This document shows, one piece after another, positions 45,065 through 55,891 of a DNA stretch of 64,000 bases. The notes under the pieces were generated by a model. It saw only the letters and a list, made by a program, of their open reading frames with translations, had not been told where the DNA came from and did no database searches. Every line of letters starts with the position of its first letter. Positions within the stretch are counted from its first letter, which is position 1. Source of the stretch: Streptomyces sp. NRRL WC-3742 (GTDB lineage Bacteria; Actinomycetota; Actinomycetes; Streptomycetales; Streptomycetaceae); assembly GCF_000720635.1 (NCBI RefSeq), contig NZ_JOCF01000014.1:47190-111189 (forward strand), written 5' to 3'. A program made the position numbers and the translations under genes.

Positions 45065-45223
45065 GTGATCGAGTACCAGCTCATCCAGCAGCAGGCCCAC
45101 GAGCTCGCCGACCGCGCCGAGCACGACCGCCTGGTCCGCGAGGCCAAGCAGGCCGGCCGCCTTCGGCGCCGTCCGGTGGCCGCCCGCTTCGCGCGGCGCT
45201 CCGTCAAGCAGACCGCGTGCTGA
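45065..45223 (+). CDS. Small basic protein of unknown function
   Basis: This encodes 52 residues from GTG 45065, with AAGGGG 8 nt ahead. The sequence is a helical IEYQLIQQQAHELADRAEHD followed by an Arg-rich tail (LRRRPVAARFARRSV) ending KQTAC. The strong ribosome-binding site and amphipathic pattern support it being translated. Nucleic-acid or membrane binding is possible but unproven. It lies 135 bp before the large LuxR regulator. Confidence 0.6.
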   Translation: MIEYQLIQQQAHELADRAEHDRLVREAKQAGRLRRRPVAARFARRSVKQTAC

Positions 45224-45357
45224 CGGCAGGGCACCGTGAAGGTGCCGCCGAGGTTCCGGAGGGGGAGGCGCAGCCGAAAGGCGCCTCCCCCTCCGGGCGT
45301 TCGCCGCAGGCGATAACCCCTCTCACCAGTGGCTCCGGCTATGGCATGCTCGCCTCC

Positions 45358-48300
45358 ATGCAGCAGATATCGGTGAGTCCCGTCTTCGTAGGCCGTGGCA
45401 GCGAGATCACCGACCTGACCGGTGCGCTGCGCCGGGTGGGCTCCGGCAGCCCGCAGGCCGTCCTGATCGGCGGCGAGGCGGGCGTGGGAAAGACCAGGCT
45501 GCTGGAGGAGTTCCTGCGCAGGGCCGCGGACGGCGGAGCGGTCACCACGCTCGGCGGCTGTCTGGAGGTCGGCGCCGAGGGGCTGCCGTTCGCGCCGCTG
45601 GCTTCCGCGCTGCGCCGGCTGTACCGCGCGCTGGGCGCCGAGCTGGAGAGCGCGGCGGCGGGCAGCGAGGGCCATCTCGCCCGGCTGCTGCCGGAGTTCG
45701 GCGAGGCTGACGGCGAGCCGAACGACGAGTATGGCCGGGCCCGGCTGTTCGAGCACACCGCAAGGCTGTTCGAACGGCTCGGCGCGGACCGTACCCTCGT
45801 CCTCGCCGTCGAGGACCTCCACTGGTCCGACCGTTCCACCCGGGAGCTGTTCGCCTTCCTGGTGCGCACCCTGCACAGCTCCCGGGTGCTCCTGATCGGC
45901 ACCTACCGCACCGACGACCTGCACCGCCGCCACCCGCTGCGGCCCTTCCTGGCGGAGCTGGAGCGGGTGCGCAACGTCCAGCGGATGGAGCTGGACCGGT
46001 TCCGCCGCCGCGAGGTGGCCGCCCAGCTGGCGGGCATCCTCGGCACCGGCACCCCCGACCAGCAGTTGGTGGACCGCGTCCACCGGCGCTCCGAGGGCAA
46101 CCCGTTCTTCGTCGAGGAACTGGCCACCGCCTTCCACGACGGCTGCGGCGCCGGGCTGCCCGACTCGCTGCGCGACATGCTGCTGGTGCGGGTCGAGAGC
46201 CTCGGCGAGGACACCCAGCGGGTGGTGCGGATCGCCGCCGAGGGCGGCTCGAAGGTCGAACACGCCCTGCTGGCGGCCGTCCTGGCCGACGACGAGGACA
46301 CGCTGATCGAGTCCCTGCGGGCGGCCGTCGGCGCCAACATCCTGCGCCTGGACACGGACGGCGAGGGCTACCGCTTCCGGCACGCCCTGGTCCGCGAGGC
46401 CGTCTCGGACGACCTGCTGCCGGGTGAACGGCACCGGATCAACCGCAAGTTCGCGCTCGCCGTGGAGGCGCAGCCGCAGCTGGTGCGCGCCGACGCGCTC
46501 GCGGCCCGGCTGGCCAACTACTGGTACCACGCGCACGATCCGGCCCGCGCCCTGCCGACGGCCCTGGACGCCGCGCGGGCGGCCCGCCGCCGCAACGCCT
46601 TCGCCGAGCAACTCGGCATGCTGGAACGGGCGCTGGAGCTGTGGGACTCCGTCTCCGAGGAGGTGCTGGCGAACACCCTGCGGCCGTACGACTGGGCCGA
46701 GACCTACCCGCCCGGCTCCTGCGACCGCGACGCGGACGACCGCGAGAGCATCCAGCTGGTCGACGTGCTGGCGGAGGCGGTGGTCGCGGCCCGGCGCTGC
46801 GGAGACCGCGAGCGCGGCCTGAGCCTGGCCAAGCGCGCCCTGAAGCTGGTCGACGAGGCCGTGCACCCGATGCGCGCGGCGTGGTTCCGGATGAACCGGG
46901 CCCGCCTGCTGGACACCCTGCTGCGCCCCGGCGCGGACGAGGAGATCGCGCACGCGCTGCGGCTGGTGGAGGGCAGACAGCCGTCCGCCGTGCAGGCCGA
47001 GGTTTTCTCGCTCAGCGCCGGTCGGGCGCTGTACCGGGGCCCGGGCCCCGAGGACATCGACCTGGCCGAGCGGGCGATCCGGATCGCGGAGGAGGTCGGC
47101 GCGCACCAGGTAGAGGTCCACACCAGGATGACGCTGGGCCACCTGCGCTACGACATCCTCGGCGACATCGAGGGCGGGGAGGCCGAGCTGACCGGGGCGG
47201 TCGAGCGGGCCCGCCGCCTCGGCGTGCCGGACCTGCTGCTGCGCGGCCTCAACAACCTCGCCAACATGCGGCGCGAACTGGGCCGGCCCGAGGAGGCCGT
47301 CGAACTGGCCAGGGAGGGCCTGGAGTTCGCGGACGGCAACGGGCTGCTGCGCAACATCGGCTCCGTCCTGGCCAGCAACCTCATCGAGGCGCTGATCGAC
47401 CTCGGCCGGCTGGAGGAGGCCGCCGAGGTGCTCTCCTCCGCCGAGAGCTCGGGCCTGGCCGGCGGCAACGCCGAGCTGGAGCGGATGCGCGGGGACCTCG
47501 CCCGCCTAGCCGGCGACCTCACCGGCGCGGCCGACGCCCTCACCCGGGCCCGGGCGGCCGTGGGCGCCGACGACGGGCACCGGGCGGTGTCGATCACCCG
47601 GCTCGCGGTGGCCCTGGCCGCGCAGGCCGGCCGGCCGCTGGAGGCCCGGGCCGAACTGCTCGGCGCCCTGGCGGGGGAGGGGCCGCTCGGCTTCGAGACG
47701 GACGTGTACCCCCTGCTGGTCGAGGGCGCCGCGGTGGAGGCCGACAGCCGGGGCCTGCCCGCGGCCGAGGAGGGCCGGGCCGAGGCGGTGACCGCGATCG
47801 CCGCCGCCGCCGGAAGGCTGCGCCGCCGGGCGCCGCTGCACCACGGGTGGGCCAGGCTGCTGGAGGTCGAGCTGGCCCGCGTCGAGGGGGCGGACACCCC
47901 CGGGCAGTGGGCGGAGGCCGTCGCGCTGCTGCGGCCGACCGGGCTGCCGTACCCGCTGGCGCTGGCCCTGCTGCGGGCCGGTGAGGCGGAGCTGCTGGCC
48001 GGGCGGCGCGAGGGCGCGGCCGAACTGCTGCGCGAGGCGGGCGAACTGGCGTCGGTGCGGGGCGACCGTCCGCTGGCGGCGCAGATCGCCGGGCTGGCCG
48101 AGCGGGCGGGGCTGGACCTGGCGCCCGCCGCGCCGTCGGTGCCGGCGGCCCGTTCGGAGTCGTCCGTCGGGGACTCCTTCGGGCTCACCCCCCGTGAGCG
48201 GGACGTGCTTCGACTTCTCGCGCGGGGTTGGACGAACCGCCAGATCGCCGAGGAACTGTACATCTCTCCGAAGACCGCAAGCGTGCACGTGTCCAACATC

Positions 48301-48396
48301 CTCGGAAAGCTGGGGGTCGCGGGCCGGGGAGAGGCCGCCGCACTGGCCCACCGGCTGCGGTTGTTCCCGGACGACCTGGCCGTCGCAGGGGGTTGA
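45358..48396 (+). CDS. Large LuxR-family regulator with AAA ATPase (LAL/MalT-like)
   Basis: This encodes 1012 residues from ATG 45358; another in-frame ATG at 45346 is possible. It begins VFVGRGSEITDLTGALRRV with Walker A GGEAGVGKT at 38-46 and Walker B LVLAVEDLHW, an AAA_16/STAND ATPase. About 500 residues of TPR-like helices follow (LLRGLNNLANMRRELGRPEE), then a C-terminal LuxR HTH (LTPRERDVLRLLARGWTNRQ ... SVHVSNILGKLGV). Such LAL regulators switch on ATP and ligand. The gene is monocistronic before the GGDEF gene, and its ligand is unknown. Confidence 0.9.
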   Translation: MQQISVSPVFVGRGSEITDLTGALRRVGSGSPQAVLIGGEAGVGKTRLLEEFLRRAADGGAVTTLGGCLEVGAEGLPFAPLASALRRLYRALGAELESAAAGSEGHLARLLPEFGEADGEPNDEYGRARLFEHTARLFERLGADRTLVLAVEDLHWSDRSTRELFAFLVRTLHSSRVLLIGTYRTDDLHRRHPLRPFLAELERVRNVQRMELDRFRRREVAAQLAGILGTGTPDQQLVDRVHRRSEGNPFFVEELATAFHDGCGAGLPDSLRDMLLVRVESLGEDTQRVVRIAAEGGSKVEHALLAAVLADDEDTLIESLRAAVGANILRLDTDGEGYRFRHALVREAVSDDLLPGERHRINRKFALAVEAQPQLVRADALAARLANYWYHAHDPARALPTALDAARAARRRNAFAEQLGMLERALELWDSVSEEVLANTLRPYDWAETYPPGSCDRDADDRESIQLVDVLAEAVVAARRCGDRERGLSLAKRALKLVDEAVHPMRAAWFRMNRARLLDTLLRPGADEEIAHALRLVEGRQPSAVQAEVFSLSAGRALYRGPGPEDIDLAERAIRIAEEVGAHQVEVHTRMTLGHLRYDILGDIEGGEAELTGAVERARRLGVPDLLLRGLNNLANMRRELGRPEEAVELAREGLEFADGNGLLRNIGSVLASNLIEALIDLGRLEEAAEVLSSAESSGLAGGNAELERMRGDLARLAGDLTGAADALTRARAAVGADDGHRAVSITRLAVALAAQAGRPLEARAELLGALAGEGPLGFETDVYPLLVEGAAVEADSRGLPAAEEGRAEAVTAIAAAAGRLRRRAPLHHGWARLLEVELARVEGADTPGQWAEAVALLRPTGLPYPLALALLRAGEAELLAGRREGAAELLREAGELASVRGDRPLAAQIAGLAERAGLDLAPAAPSVPAARSESSVGDSFGLTPRERDVLRLLARGWTNRQIAEELYISPKTASVHVSNILGKLGVAGRGEAAALAHRLRLFPDDLAVAGG

Positions 48397-48545
48397 GCGC
48401 AGCCCCCGTAGGGCCTGCGACCTGCGGGGACGGGGCGGGCCCCGGCGTTCGAGCGCCGGGGCGTGCACCCGTGCGCGCCGCGTGAGCCCCTCCCCGTGCG
48501 CCTCCGCCAACCGGGCCGATCCGTTGGAATCGGCGGATTCACTCA

Positions 48546-48608
48546 ACGCACACGCCATTACTCTAAGTTGAATGTGCGTGTCATTGAGTGACGGAATTGG
48601 TGTAGGGT
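48546..48608 (+). promoter_or_regulatory. Promoter region of the GGDEF gene
   Basis: A candidate -10 TAGGGT lies at 48603-48608, 50 nt before the GTG. Upstream are ACGCACA/TGTGCGT (48546-48552 and 48573-48579) and the palindrome GTCA-TTGAG-TGAC containing an AGTGA half-site, reminiscent of BldD sites in front of c-di-GMP genes. Confidence 0.35.
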
Positions 48609-48657
48609 CCCGACCGGGCCGGGGCGCCAGGCCCCGGGCCGGAGGGGGAGAGGTCCA

Positions 48658-51600
48658 GTGAGCTCCACCGATACGGTGCTGCCTGGGGCCGGACGCCCGG
48701 GCCCACCGACGATCGATGAGTCTGTGCCCGTGGACGCGTCCGCACCCGGCCTGCCCGGGCCCGGGCCGACCGTGCGCCCCGGGCCGCTGAGTCGGCTCCG
48801 GGCCAGCCGCGCCCTGCCCGGGCTCGCCCTCGGCGGGCTCTGCCTCGCCTACGCCGTCGGCGCCTCCGTCGGCTGGGGCTCACACCAACTCTCCATCTTC
48901 ATGGGCGACTTCGGCCTGGCCGCCGCCGCCCTCGCCGCCGCGCTCTCCTGTCTGGTGTACGGCTGCACCGTCGGCGGGCACGCCCGCCCCGCCTGGCTGC
49001 TGTTCGGCCTCTCCTCGCTCATGGTCGCCTTCGGCAACGGCACCTGGGGCTGGTACGAACTCGTCGTCCGCCGCCCGCTCCCGCAGGACTCCCTCGCCGA
49101 GTACGCCTTCCTGCTGTTCGCCCCGCTCGCCATCACCGGCGTCCTCGTCCTCGCCCAGCACCCCCGCTCGGCGGCCGGCTGGCTCTGCCTGCTGCTCGAC
49201 GGCTGGCTGATCGCCGGCTCCCTGTTCACCCTCAGCTGGAGCCTCGCCCTGGGCCGGATCGCCGCCGGCGAGGACGGCTCCCCGCTGCGCATCGCCCTCA
49301 GCCTGGCCTACCCGGTGCTGGACATCCTGCTGGTCAGCCTGGTCGTGGGCCTGCGCTTCGGCGGCCGGGACGGCAACCGGGCGGCCGTGCACACCGCGAT
49401 GGTCGCGCTCGCCGTCACCGTGCTCTGCGACGCCCTGTTCACCTCGCCCGAGCTGCGCAACAGCTACCACTCCGGCGAACTCCTGGACGCCGGCTGGTTC
49501 TCCGGCAGCCTGCTGCTCGCCTGGGCGCCCTGGTCCTCGCGCTGGCGCCGCCCGCTGCGCGAACACCCCTCGGCCGGGGGCCTGCCGCGCCGCCGGGTCG
49601 CCACCACCTTCAGTGCGCTCACCCCGTACGCGGCCGCCGCCGTCTGCACCGCCGGAATCCTCTACAACGCCCTCGGCGGGCGGGAGCTGGACCGGGTCGT
49701 GGCCGCCGCCGCGTGCACCGTCGGCCTGGCACTGATCCTGCGCCAGGGCGTCATGCTGCTCGACAACCTCTCGCTGGCGCAGGAGCTCGCCCACAAGGAG
49801 GCCCACTTCCGCTCCCTGGTGCAGGGCTCCAGCGACGTCATCATGATCGCCGGGGCGAACGGCGTCCTCTCGTACGTCTCCCCGGCCGCGCTCGGCGTCT
49901 ACGGGCGGGACCCGGAGGAGCTCGTCGGCGGCAACCTGCTGGACCTCGTCCACCACGACGACGTGGACCGGGTGCTCTCCGAGGTCCGCCGCTACCTCGC
50001 CCGGGTGCGGCTGACCGCCCACCGCAGCCCCGGCACCGCCGAGCCCTCCGCCCGCGTGGAGTGCCGGATCAGCTCCGGCGACGGAGAGTGGCTGCACGTG
50101 GAGTCCACCGTCAGTCGGCACCGCGACGGCCTCATCCTCAACAGCCGGGACGTCACCGAACGCGTCATGCTCCAGGCCCAGTTGCAGCACAACGCCTTCC
50201 ACGACCCGCTCACCGACCTGCCCAACCGGGCGCTGTTCACCCAGCGCCTGCGCGCCGCCCTCGGCGCCCGCGGCCAGCAGGCCCCCGCGCCCGCCGCCCC
50301 GGACAACGGCCGGCCCGGCGCCGGTGTCGCGGTGCTCTTCCTCGACCTCGACGGCTTCAAGGCCGTCAACGACACCGCCGGCCACCAGGTCGGCGACGAG
50401 CTGCTCGTCCAGGCCGCCCGCCGCCTCCAGGGCGCCGTGCGCTGCGGGGACACCGTCGCCCGCTTCGGCGGGGACGAGTTCGCCGCCCTGGTCTGCGGCC
50501 CGCTCGGCCGCCTCCAGGTCCAGGAGCTCGCCGAACGGCTGCGCGTCGCCCTCTCCGAGCCGTACTGGATCGGCGGCACCGAACTCAGCGTCGCCGCCAG
50601 CATCGGCATCGCCTTCGGCACCCCCGAACGCGGCCCCGCCGCCGACCCGCGCGCCGCCGCCGACGAGCTGATGCGCAACGCCGACCTCGCGATGTACCGC
50701 GCCAAGTCCGAGGGCAAGGGCCGCGTCGTGCTCTACAGCCCCGCCATGCGCGCGGACCTGGAACGCCGCAGCGAACTGGAGGACCGGCTGCGCCTGGCCG
50801 TCCGCGAGGGCGGGTTCACCCTGCTCCACCAGCCCGTCGTGGACCTGGTCAGCGGCTCCGTCGTCGGCGTCGAGGCCCAGGCCCGCTGGCGCTCGGCGGG
50901 CGGGCTGCTGCTCACCCCCGCCGAGTTCCTGCGTTCCGCCGAGCACGGCGACGCCGCCGCCCGCTTCGCCCGCTGGCTCGTCCACGAGGCCGTCGCGGCC
51001 GCCGCCGACCGCCGCGACCTGCCCGGAAGGGGCCGCGGCACGCTCCCGCCCCCGCCCGTCCCGGTGGCCGTGCGCCTGTCCGCCGAGCGGCTCTGCACCC
51101 CCGGCCTGTACGAGACCGTCGCCGCCGCCCTGCGGGACAGCAGGCTGCCCGCCGGGGACCTGGTCATCGAGGTGGCCAGGATGGGCCCCGACGGGCTCGC
51201 CGACGAACTCGGCCGCCGCCTCGCCGCGCTGCGCCGCCTGGGCGTCTCCACCTGGCTGGCGGGCTACGGCGCCGGCAGCGGCTCGCTCGGGGCCCTGGCC
51301 CGGCTGCCCTTCGACGGGCTCAAGCTGGACCGCACCCTCGTCCAGGACCTCGGCGAGTCCGCCGTCGGCCGCACGCTCGCCGGGCACGCCCTTCGGCTCG
51401 GGCGCGACCTCGGGATGTCCACCGCCGCCGAGGGCGTGGACCTGCCCCGCCAGGTGGCCGCCCTCCAGGAGCTGGGCTGCCGACGGGCCCAGGGCTCGGC
51501 CTTCGCCCCGCCGCTGGACGAGCCCCGGCTGCGCCGCGCCCTGGCCCGCCGCGGCTACCCCCTCCCGGGGGCCGTCCCTGGCCCGCCGCCCGTCCCTCCG

Positions 51601-51810
51601 GGGTCGTCGGCGGGACCGCTGCCGAACCCGCCGGGGCCGATCGCCCCGCGCCGCCCGCACCCGGCCCCGGACACCCGGACGAGTGGCCGAGGGGAGTCCG
51701 CGCCGGGACGTGGCGCACATCACCACGGGCCCTCCGACCTGCCCGAACACCGGGCCGCGACCCATCCGGGCACGGGTCCGCATGGCGAGACGGTCATCCC
51801 ACCTGCTTGA
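48658..51810 (+). CDS. Membrane PAS-GGDEF-degenerate EAL protein (CdgC-like)
   Basis: This encodes 1050 residues. Eight or nine N-terminal helices span about 45-350, then a PAS domain (HFRSLVQGSSDVIMIAGANG), a GGDEF domain with intact RFGGDEF at 604-608 and an EAL domain. At the EAL motif itself the sequence is EAQ (739-741), and the later DDFG-type motif reads AGYGAGSGS, so catalytic residues for c-di-GMP hydrolysis are missing. It is predicted to be a diguanylate cyclase with a vestigial or regulatory EAL. Its position just before ilvB matches Streptomyces CdgC as I remember it. The C-terminal ~80 residues are Pro/Gly-rich. Confidence 0.88.
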   Translation: MSSTDTVLPGAGRPGPPTIDESVPVDASAPGLPGPGPTVRPGPLSRLRASRALPGLALGGLCLAYAVGASVGWGSHQLSIFMGDFGLAAAALAAALSCLVYGCTVGGHARPAWLLFGLSSLMVAFGNGTWGWYELVVRRPLPQDSLAEYAFLLFAPLAITGVLVLAQHPRSAAGWLCLLLDGWLIAGSLFTLSWSLALGRIAAGEDGSPLRIALSLAYPVLDILLVSLVVGLRFGGRDGNRAAVHTAMVALAVTVLCDALFTSPELRNSYHSGELLDAGWFSGSLLLAWAPWSSRWRRPLREHPSAGGLPRRRVATTFSALTPYAAAAVCTAGILYNALGGRELDRVVAAAACTVGLALILRQGVMLLDNLSLAQELAHKEAHFRSLVQGSSDVIMIAGANGVLSYVSPAALGVYGRDPEELVGGNLLDLVHHDDVDRVLSEVRRYLARVRLTAHRSPGTAEPSARVECRISSGDGEWLHVESTVSRHRDGLILNSRDVTERVMLQAQLQHNAFHDPLTDLPNRALFTQRLRAALGARGQQAPAPAAPDNGRPGAGVAVLFLDLDGFKAVNDTAGHQVGDELLVQAARRLQGAVRCGDTVARFGGDEFAALVCGPLGRLQVQELAERLRVALSEPYWIGGTELSVAASIGIAFGTPERGPAADPRAAADELMRNADLAMYRAKSEGKGRVVLYSPAMRADLERRSELEDRLRLAVREGGFTLLHQPVVDLVSGSVVGVEAQARWRSAGGLLLTPAEFLRSAEHGDAAARFARWLVHEAVAAAADRRDLPGRGRGTLPPPPVPVAVRLSAERLCTPGLYETVAAALRDSRLPAGDLVIEVARMGPDGLADELGRRLAALRRLGVSTWLAGYGAGSGSLGALARLPFDGLKLDRTLVQDLGESAVGRTLAGHALRLGRDLGMSTAAEGVDLPRQVAALQELGCRRAQGSAFAPPLDEPRLRRALARRGYPLPGAVPGPPPVPPGSSAGPLPNPPGPIAPRRPHPAPDTRTSGRGESAPGRGAHHHGPSDLPEHRAATHPGTGPHGETVIPPA

Positions 51811-51843
51811 CACACGGCCCCGCACCGGAGGAAGGTCGTTGCC

Positions 51844-51885
51844 ATGCGCACCCGAATTCTCGTACTTGGCGGGCGCGTCGGCTGA
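51844..51885 (+). CDS. Leader peptide MRTRILVLGGRVG of the ilvB attenuator
   Basis: This 13-residue peptide has GGAGGAAGG 8 nt ahead. It contains Ile-Leu-Val-Leu in a row and another Val, the amino acids made by the downstream pathway. The codons ATT, CTC, GTA and CTT include types that are rare in this GC-rich genome, which should make ribosome movement sensitive to charged-tRNA supply. It is followed by alternative hairpins and a T-tailed terminator, so it is a classic transcription attenuator leader. Confidence 0.88.
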   Translation: MRTRILVLGGRVG

Positions 51886-51924
51886 GCGGGCTTCCACGCC
51901 CTGCTTGTGACAGACCGACGCGCC
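51872..51924 (+). promoter_or_regulatory. Alternative leader stem of the ilvB attenuator
   Basis: GGCGCGTCGG at 51872-51881, within the last leader codons, pairs perfectly with CCGACGCGCC at 51915-51924, which directly abuts the terminator's left arm. A ribosome finishing the leader would cover the left arm, so this stem can form only when translation stalls at the Ile-Leu-Val-Leu codons or has not begun. Confidence 0.6.
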
Positions 51925-51958
51925 ACCCCTCGCATGCCCTTGGCACGAGGGGTTTTTT
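51925..51958 (+). terminator. ilvB attenuator terminator
   Basis: ACCCCTCG at 51925-51932 pairs with CGAGGGGT at 51946-51953, with an inner TGCC/GGCA stem, followed by TTTTTT. It is a textbook intrinsic terminator, rare for this genome, located 190 nt before ilvB. Confidence 0.9.
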
Positions 51959-52146
51959 GTTGCACCGACGCTGTTCGAACCCCGCAGTACCCCAACCTCG
52001 ACCGCCCGATCCGTCCCGATTCGAGAGATTCGGTAGCGCCGGGAGGGAGGATCGAGGTAGAGCCGGCGATCGGCCCGACCGGGACCCCACCCTCGCACCA
52101 CCGGGGCCCGAATCCGGGCCGGCGAAACCCGAGAAGAGACAGGCAG

Positions 52147-54000
52147 ATGACCGAGCACGCCGCATCCCCCCGCCGCGGGGACAACCCGGCCGCCCACGCT
52201 CCCGCTCCCCAGCACGTCGTCGAGACCATGACCGGCGCCCAGTCGCTCATCCGCTCGCTGGAGGCCGTCGGCGCGGACACCGTCTTCGGCATTCCGGGCG
52301 GGGCCATCCTTCCCGCGTACGACCCGCTCATGGACTCGGTCAAGGTCCGCCACATCCTGGTCCGCCACGAGCAGGGCGCCGGCCACGCCGCCACCGGCTA
52401 CGCGCAGGCCACCGGCCGCGTCGGCGTCTGCATGGCCACCTCGGGCCCCGGCGCCACCAACCTGGTCACCCCGATCGCCGACGCCTACATGGACTCCGTG
52501 CCGATCGTCGCGATCACCGGCCAGGTCGCCTCCAAGGCCATCGGCACCGACGCCTTCCAGGAGGCGGACATCTGCGGCATCACGATGCCGATCACCAAGC
52601 ACAACTACCTGGTCACCGACCCGTCCGAGATCCCCCGGGTCATCGCCGAGGCGTTCCACATCGCCGCCACCGGCCGCCCCGGCCCCGTCCTCGTCGACAT
52701 CGCCAAGGACGCCCTGCAGGCCACCACCACCTTCCGCTGGCCGGTCGAGACCGCATTGCCCGGCTACCGCCCGGTCACCAAGCCGCACGCCAAGCAGATC
52801 CGCGAGGCCGCCAAGCTGCTGGTCTCCTCCAAGCGCCCGGTGCTGTACGTCGGCGGCGGCGTCATCAAGGCCCGAGCCACGGCCGAGCTGCGCATCCTCG
52901 CCGAGCTCACCGGCGCCCCGGTCGTCACCACCCTGATGGCGCTGGGCGCCTTCCCGGACAGCCACCCGCAGCACCTGGGCATGCCCGGCATGCACGGCTC
53001 CGTCCCGGCCGTCACCGCACTGCAGAAGTCGGACCTGCTGTTCACCCTCGGCGCTCGCTTCGACGACCGCGTCACCGGCAAGCTGGACGGCTTCGCCCCG
53101 CACGCCAAGATCGTCCACGCCGACATCGACCCGGCCGAGATCGGCAAGAACCGCCCGGCGGACGTGCCGATCGTCGGCGACGCCCGCGAGGTGCTGGCCG
53201 ACCTGATCGTCGCCGTCCAGGCCGAGTTCGACGCCGGCCACAAGGGCGACTACGCGGACTGGTGGGAGAAGCTCGACGAGTGGAAGCGCACCTACCCGCT
53301 CGGCTACGAGCCGGCCCCGGGCGGTCAGCTCTCCCCTCAGCAGGTCATCGAGCGCATCGGCCAGAAGGTCGGCCCGGACGCGATCTACGCGGCGGGCGTC
53401 GGCCAGCACCAGATGTGGAGCTCGCAGTTCATCCGGTTCGAGAAGCCCGGCACCTGGCTCAACTCCGGCGGCGCCGGCACCATGGGCTACGCCGTCCCGG
53501 CCGCGATGGGCGCCAAGGCGGGCCGCCCCGAGACGGCGGTCTGGGCGATCGACGGCGACGGCTGCTTCCAGATGACCAACCAGGAGCTGGTCACCTGCGC
53601 GCTGAACGGCATCCCGATCAAGGTCGCCGTCATCAACAACGGTTCGCTGGGCATGGTCCGGCAGTGGCAGACGCTGTTCTACAACCAGCGCTACTCCAAC
53701 ACCGTGCTGCACTCCGGCCCCGACCACGACGGCATCGAGCCGCCGGCCCAGGGCACCCGCATCCCGGACTTCGTCAAGCTCTCCGAGGCGATGGGCTGCG
53801 TCGGCCTGCGCTGCGAGCGCCCCGAGGACCTGGACGCGGTGATCGAGCAGGCGATGGCGATCGACGACCGCCCGGTGGTCATCGACTTCATCGTCCACCA
53901 GGACGCCATGGTCTGGCCGATGGTCGCGGCCGGCACCAGCAACGACGAGATCCAGTTCGCCAAGGGCGTCCGGCCCGACTTCGGCGACGATCTCGACTGA
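52147..54000 (+). CDS. ilvB: Acetolactate synthase large subunit
   Basis: IlvB is the TPP enzyme that condenses two pyruvates to acetolactate, or pyruvate with 2-ketobutyrate, at the first common step of valine/leucine/isoleucine synthesis. It has 617 residues from ATG 52147. The catalytic Glu lies in [16 protein letters not shown] (E75), and the TPP-Mg motif is [14 protein letters not shown] ... VINNGSLGM. An N-terminal extension of about 28 residues is unremarkable. It is followed by ilvH 32 nt later and preceded by the leader-peptide attenuator. Confidence 0.96.
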   Translation: MTEHAASPRRGDNPAAHAPAPQHVVETMTGAQSLIRSLEAVGADTVFGIPGGAILPAYDPLMDSVKVRHILVRHEQGAGHAATGYAQATGRVGVCMATSGPGATNLVTPIADAYMDSVPIVAITGQVASKAIGTDAFQEADICGITMPITKHNYLVTDPSEIPRVIAEAFHIAATGRPGPVLVDIAKDALQATTTFRWPVETALPGYRPVTKPHAKQIREAAKLLVSSKRPVLYVGGGVIKARATAELRILAELTGAPVVTTLMALGAFPDSHPQHLGMPGMHGSVPAVTALQKSDLLFTLGARFDDRVTGKLDGFAPHAKIVHADIDPAEIGKNRPADVPIVGDAREVLADLIVAVQAEFDAGHKGDYADWWEKLDEWKRTYPLGYEPAPGGQLSPQQVIERIGQKVGPDAIYAAGVGQHQMWSSQFIRFEKPGTWLNSGGAGTMGYAVPAAMGAKAGRPETAVWAIDGDGCFQMTNQELVTCALNGIPIKVAVINNGSLGMVRQWQTLFYNQRYSNTVLHSGPDHDGIEPPAQGTRIPDFVKLSEAMGCVGLRCERPEDLDAVIEQAMAIDDRPVVIDFIVHQDAMVWPMVAAGTSNDEIQFAKGVRPDFGDDLD

Positions 54001-54022
54001 GCCCCCCTTCCAGAACGACTGA

Positions 54023-55660
<1,638 letters not shown>

Positions 55661-55709
55661 TTCTCAAGATCCTCGGAGGCGTAGATTCCGTAACCTCCTT
55701 GTACAAGTA

Positions 55710-55750
55710 GGCTGCTCCCGTCCGGGTGATTTCGCCGGACGGGAGCAGCC
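55710..55750 (+). terminator. Terminator after ilvC
   Basis: GGCTGCTCCCGTCCGG at 55710-55725 pairs perfectly with CCGGACGGGAGCAGCC at 55735-55750. Confidence 0.85.
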
Positions 55751-55891
55751 GGGTATCCAGCCCGTCGATACACTCCGAGTGCGCGTCAGGCCCACAGCGT
55801 CGTGCGTCTACCTACGCGGCATGCCACCTTCCCCCGCCCTCCACGCCACCTACGTGCCCGGGGGAACCGGACAGTTAAGGACCCCACTGTC

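Noticed and set aside
51807..51812. TTGACA as -35 for the ilv leader
   Set aside because: No -10-like hexamer follows at 16-19 nt, and it overlaps the end of the GGDEF gene. The ilv promoter probably lies elsewhere.
48880..53898. 1672-codon minus-strand frame opposite the GGDEF gene and ilvB
   Set aside because: Antisense to two clear genes, low-complexity composition (DGGG, HVAG runs), no ribosome-binding site or motif.
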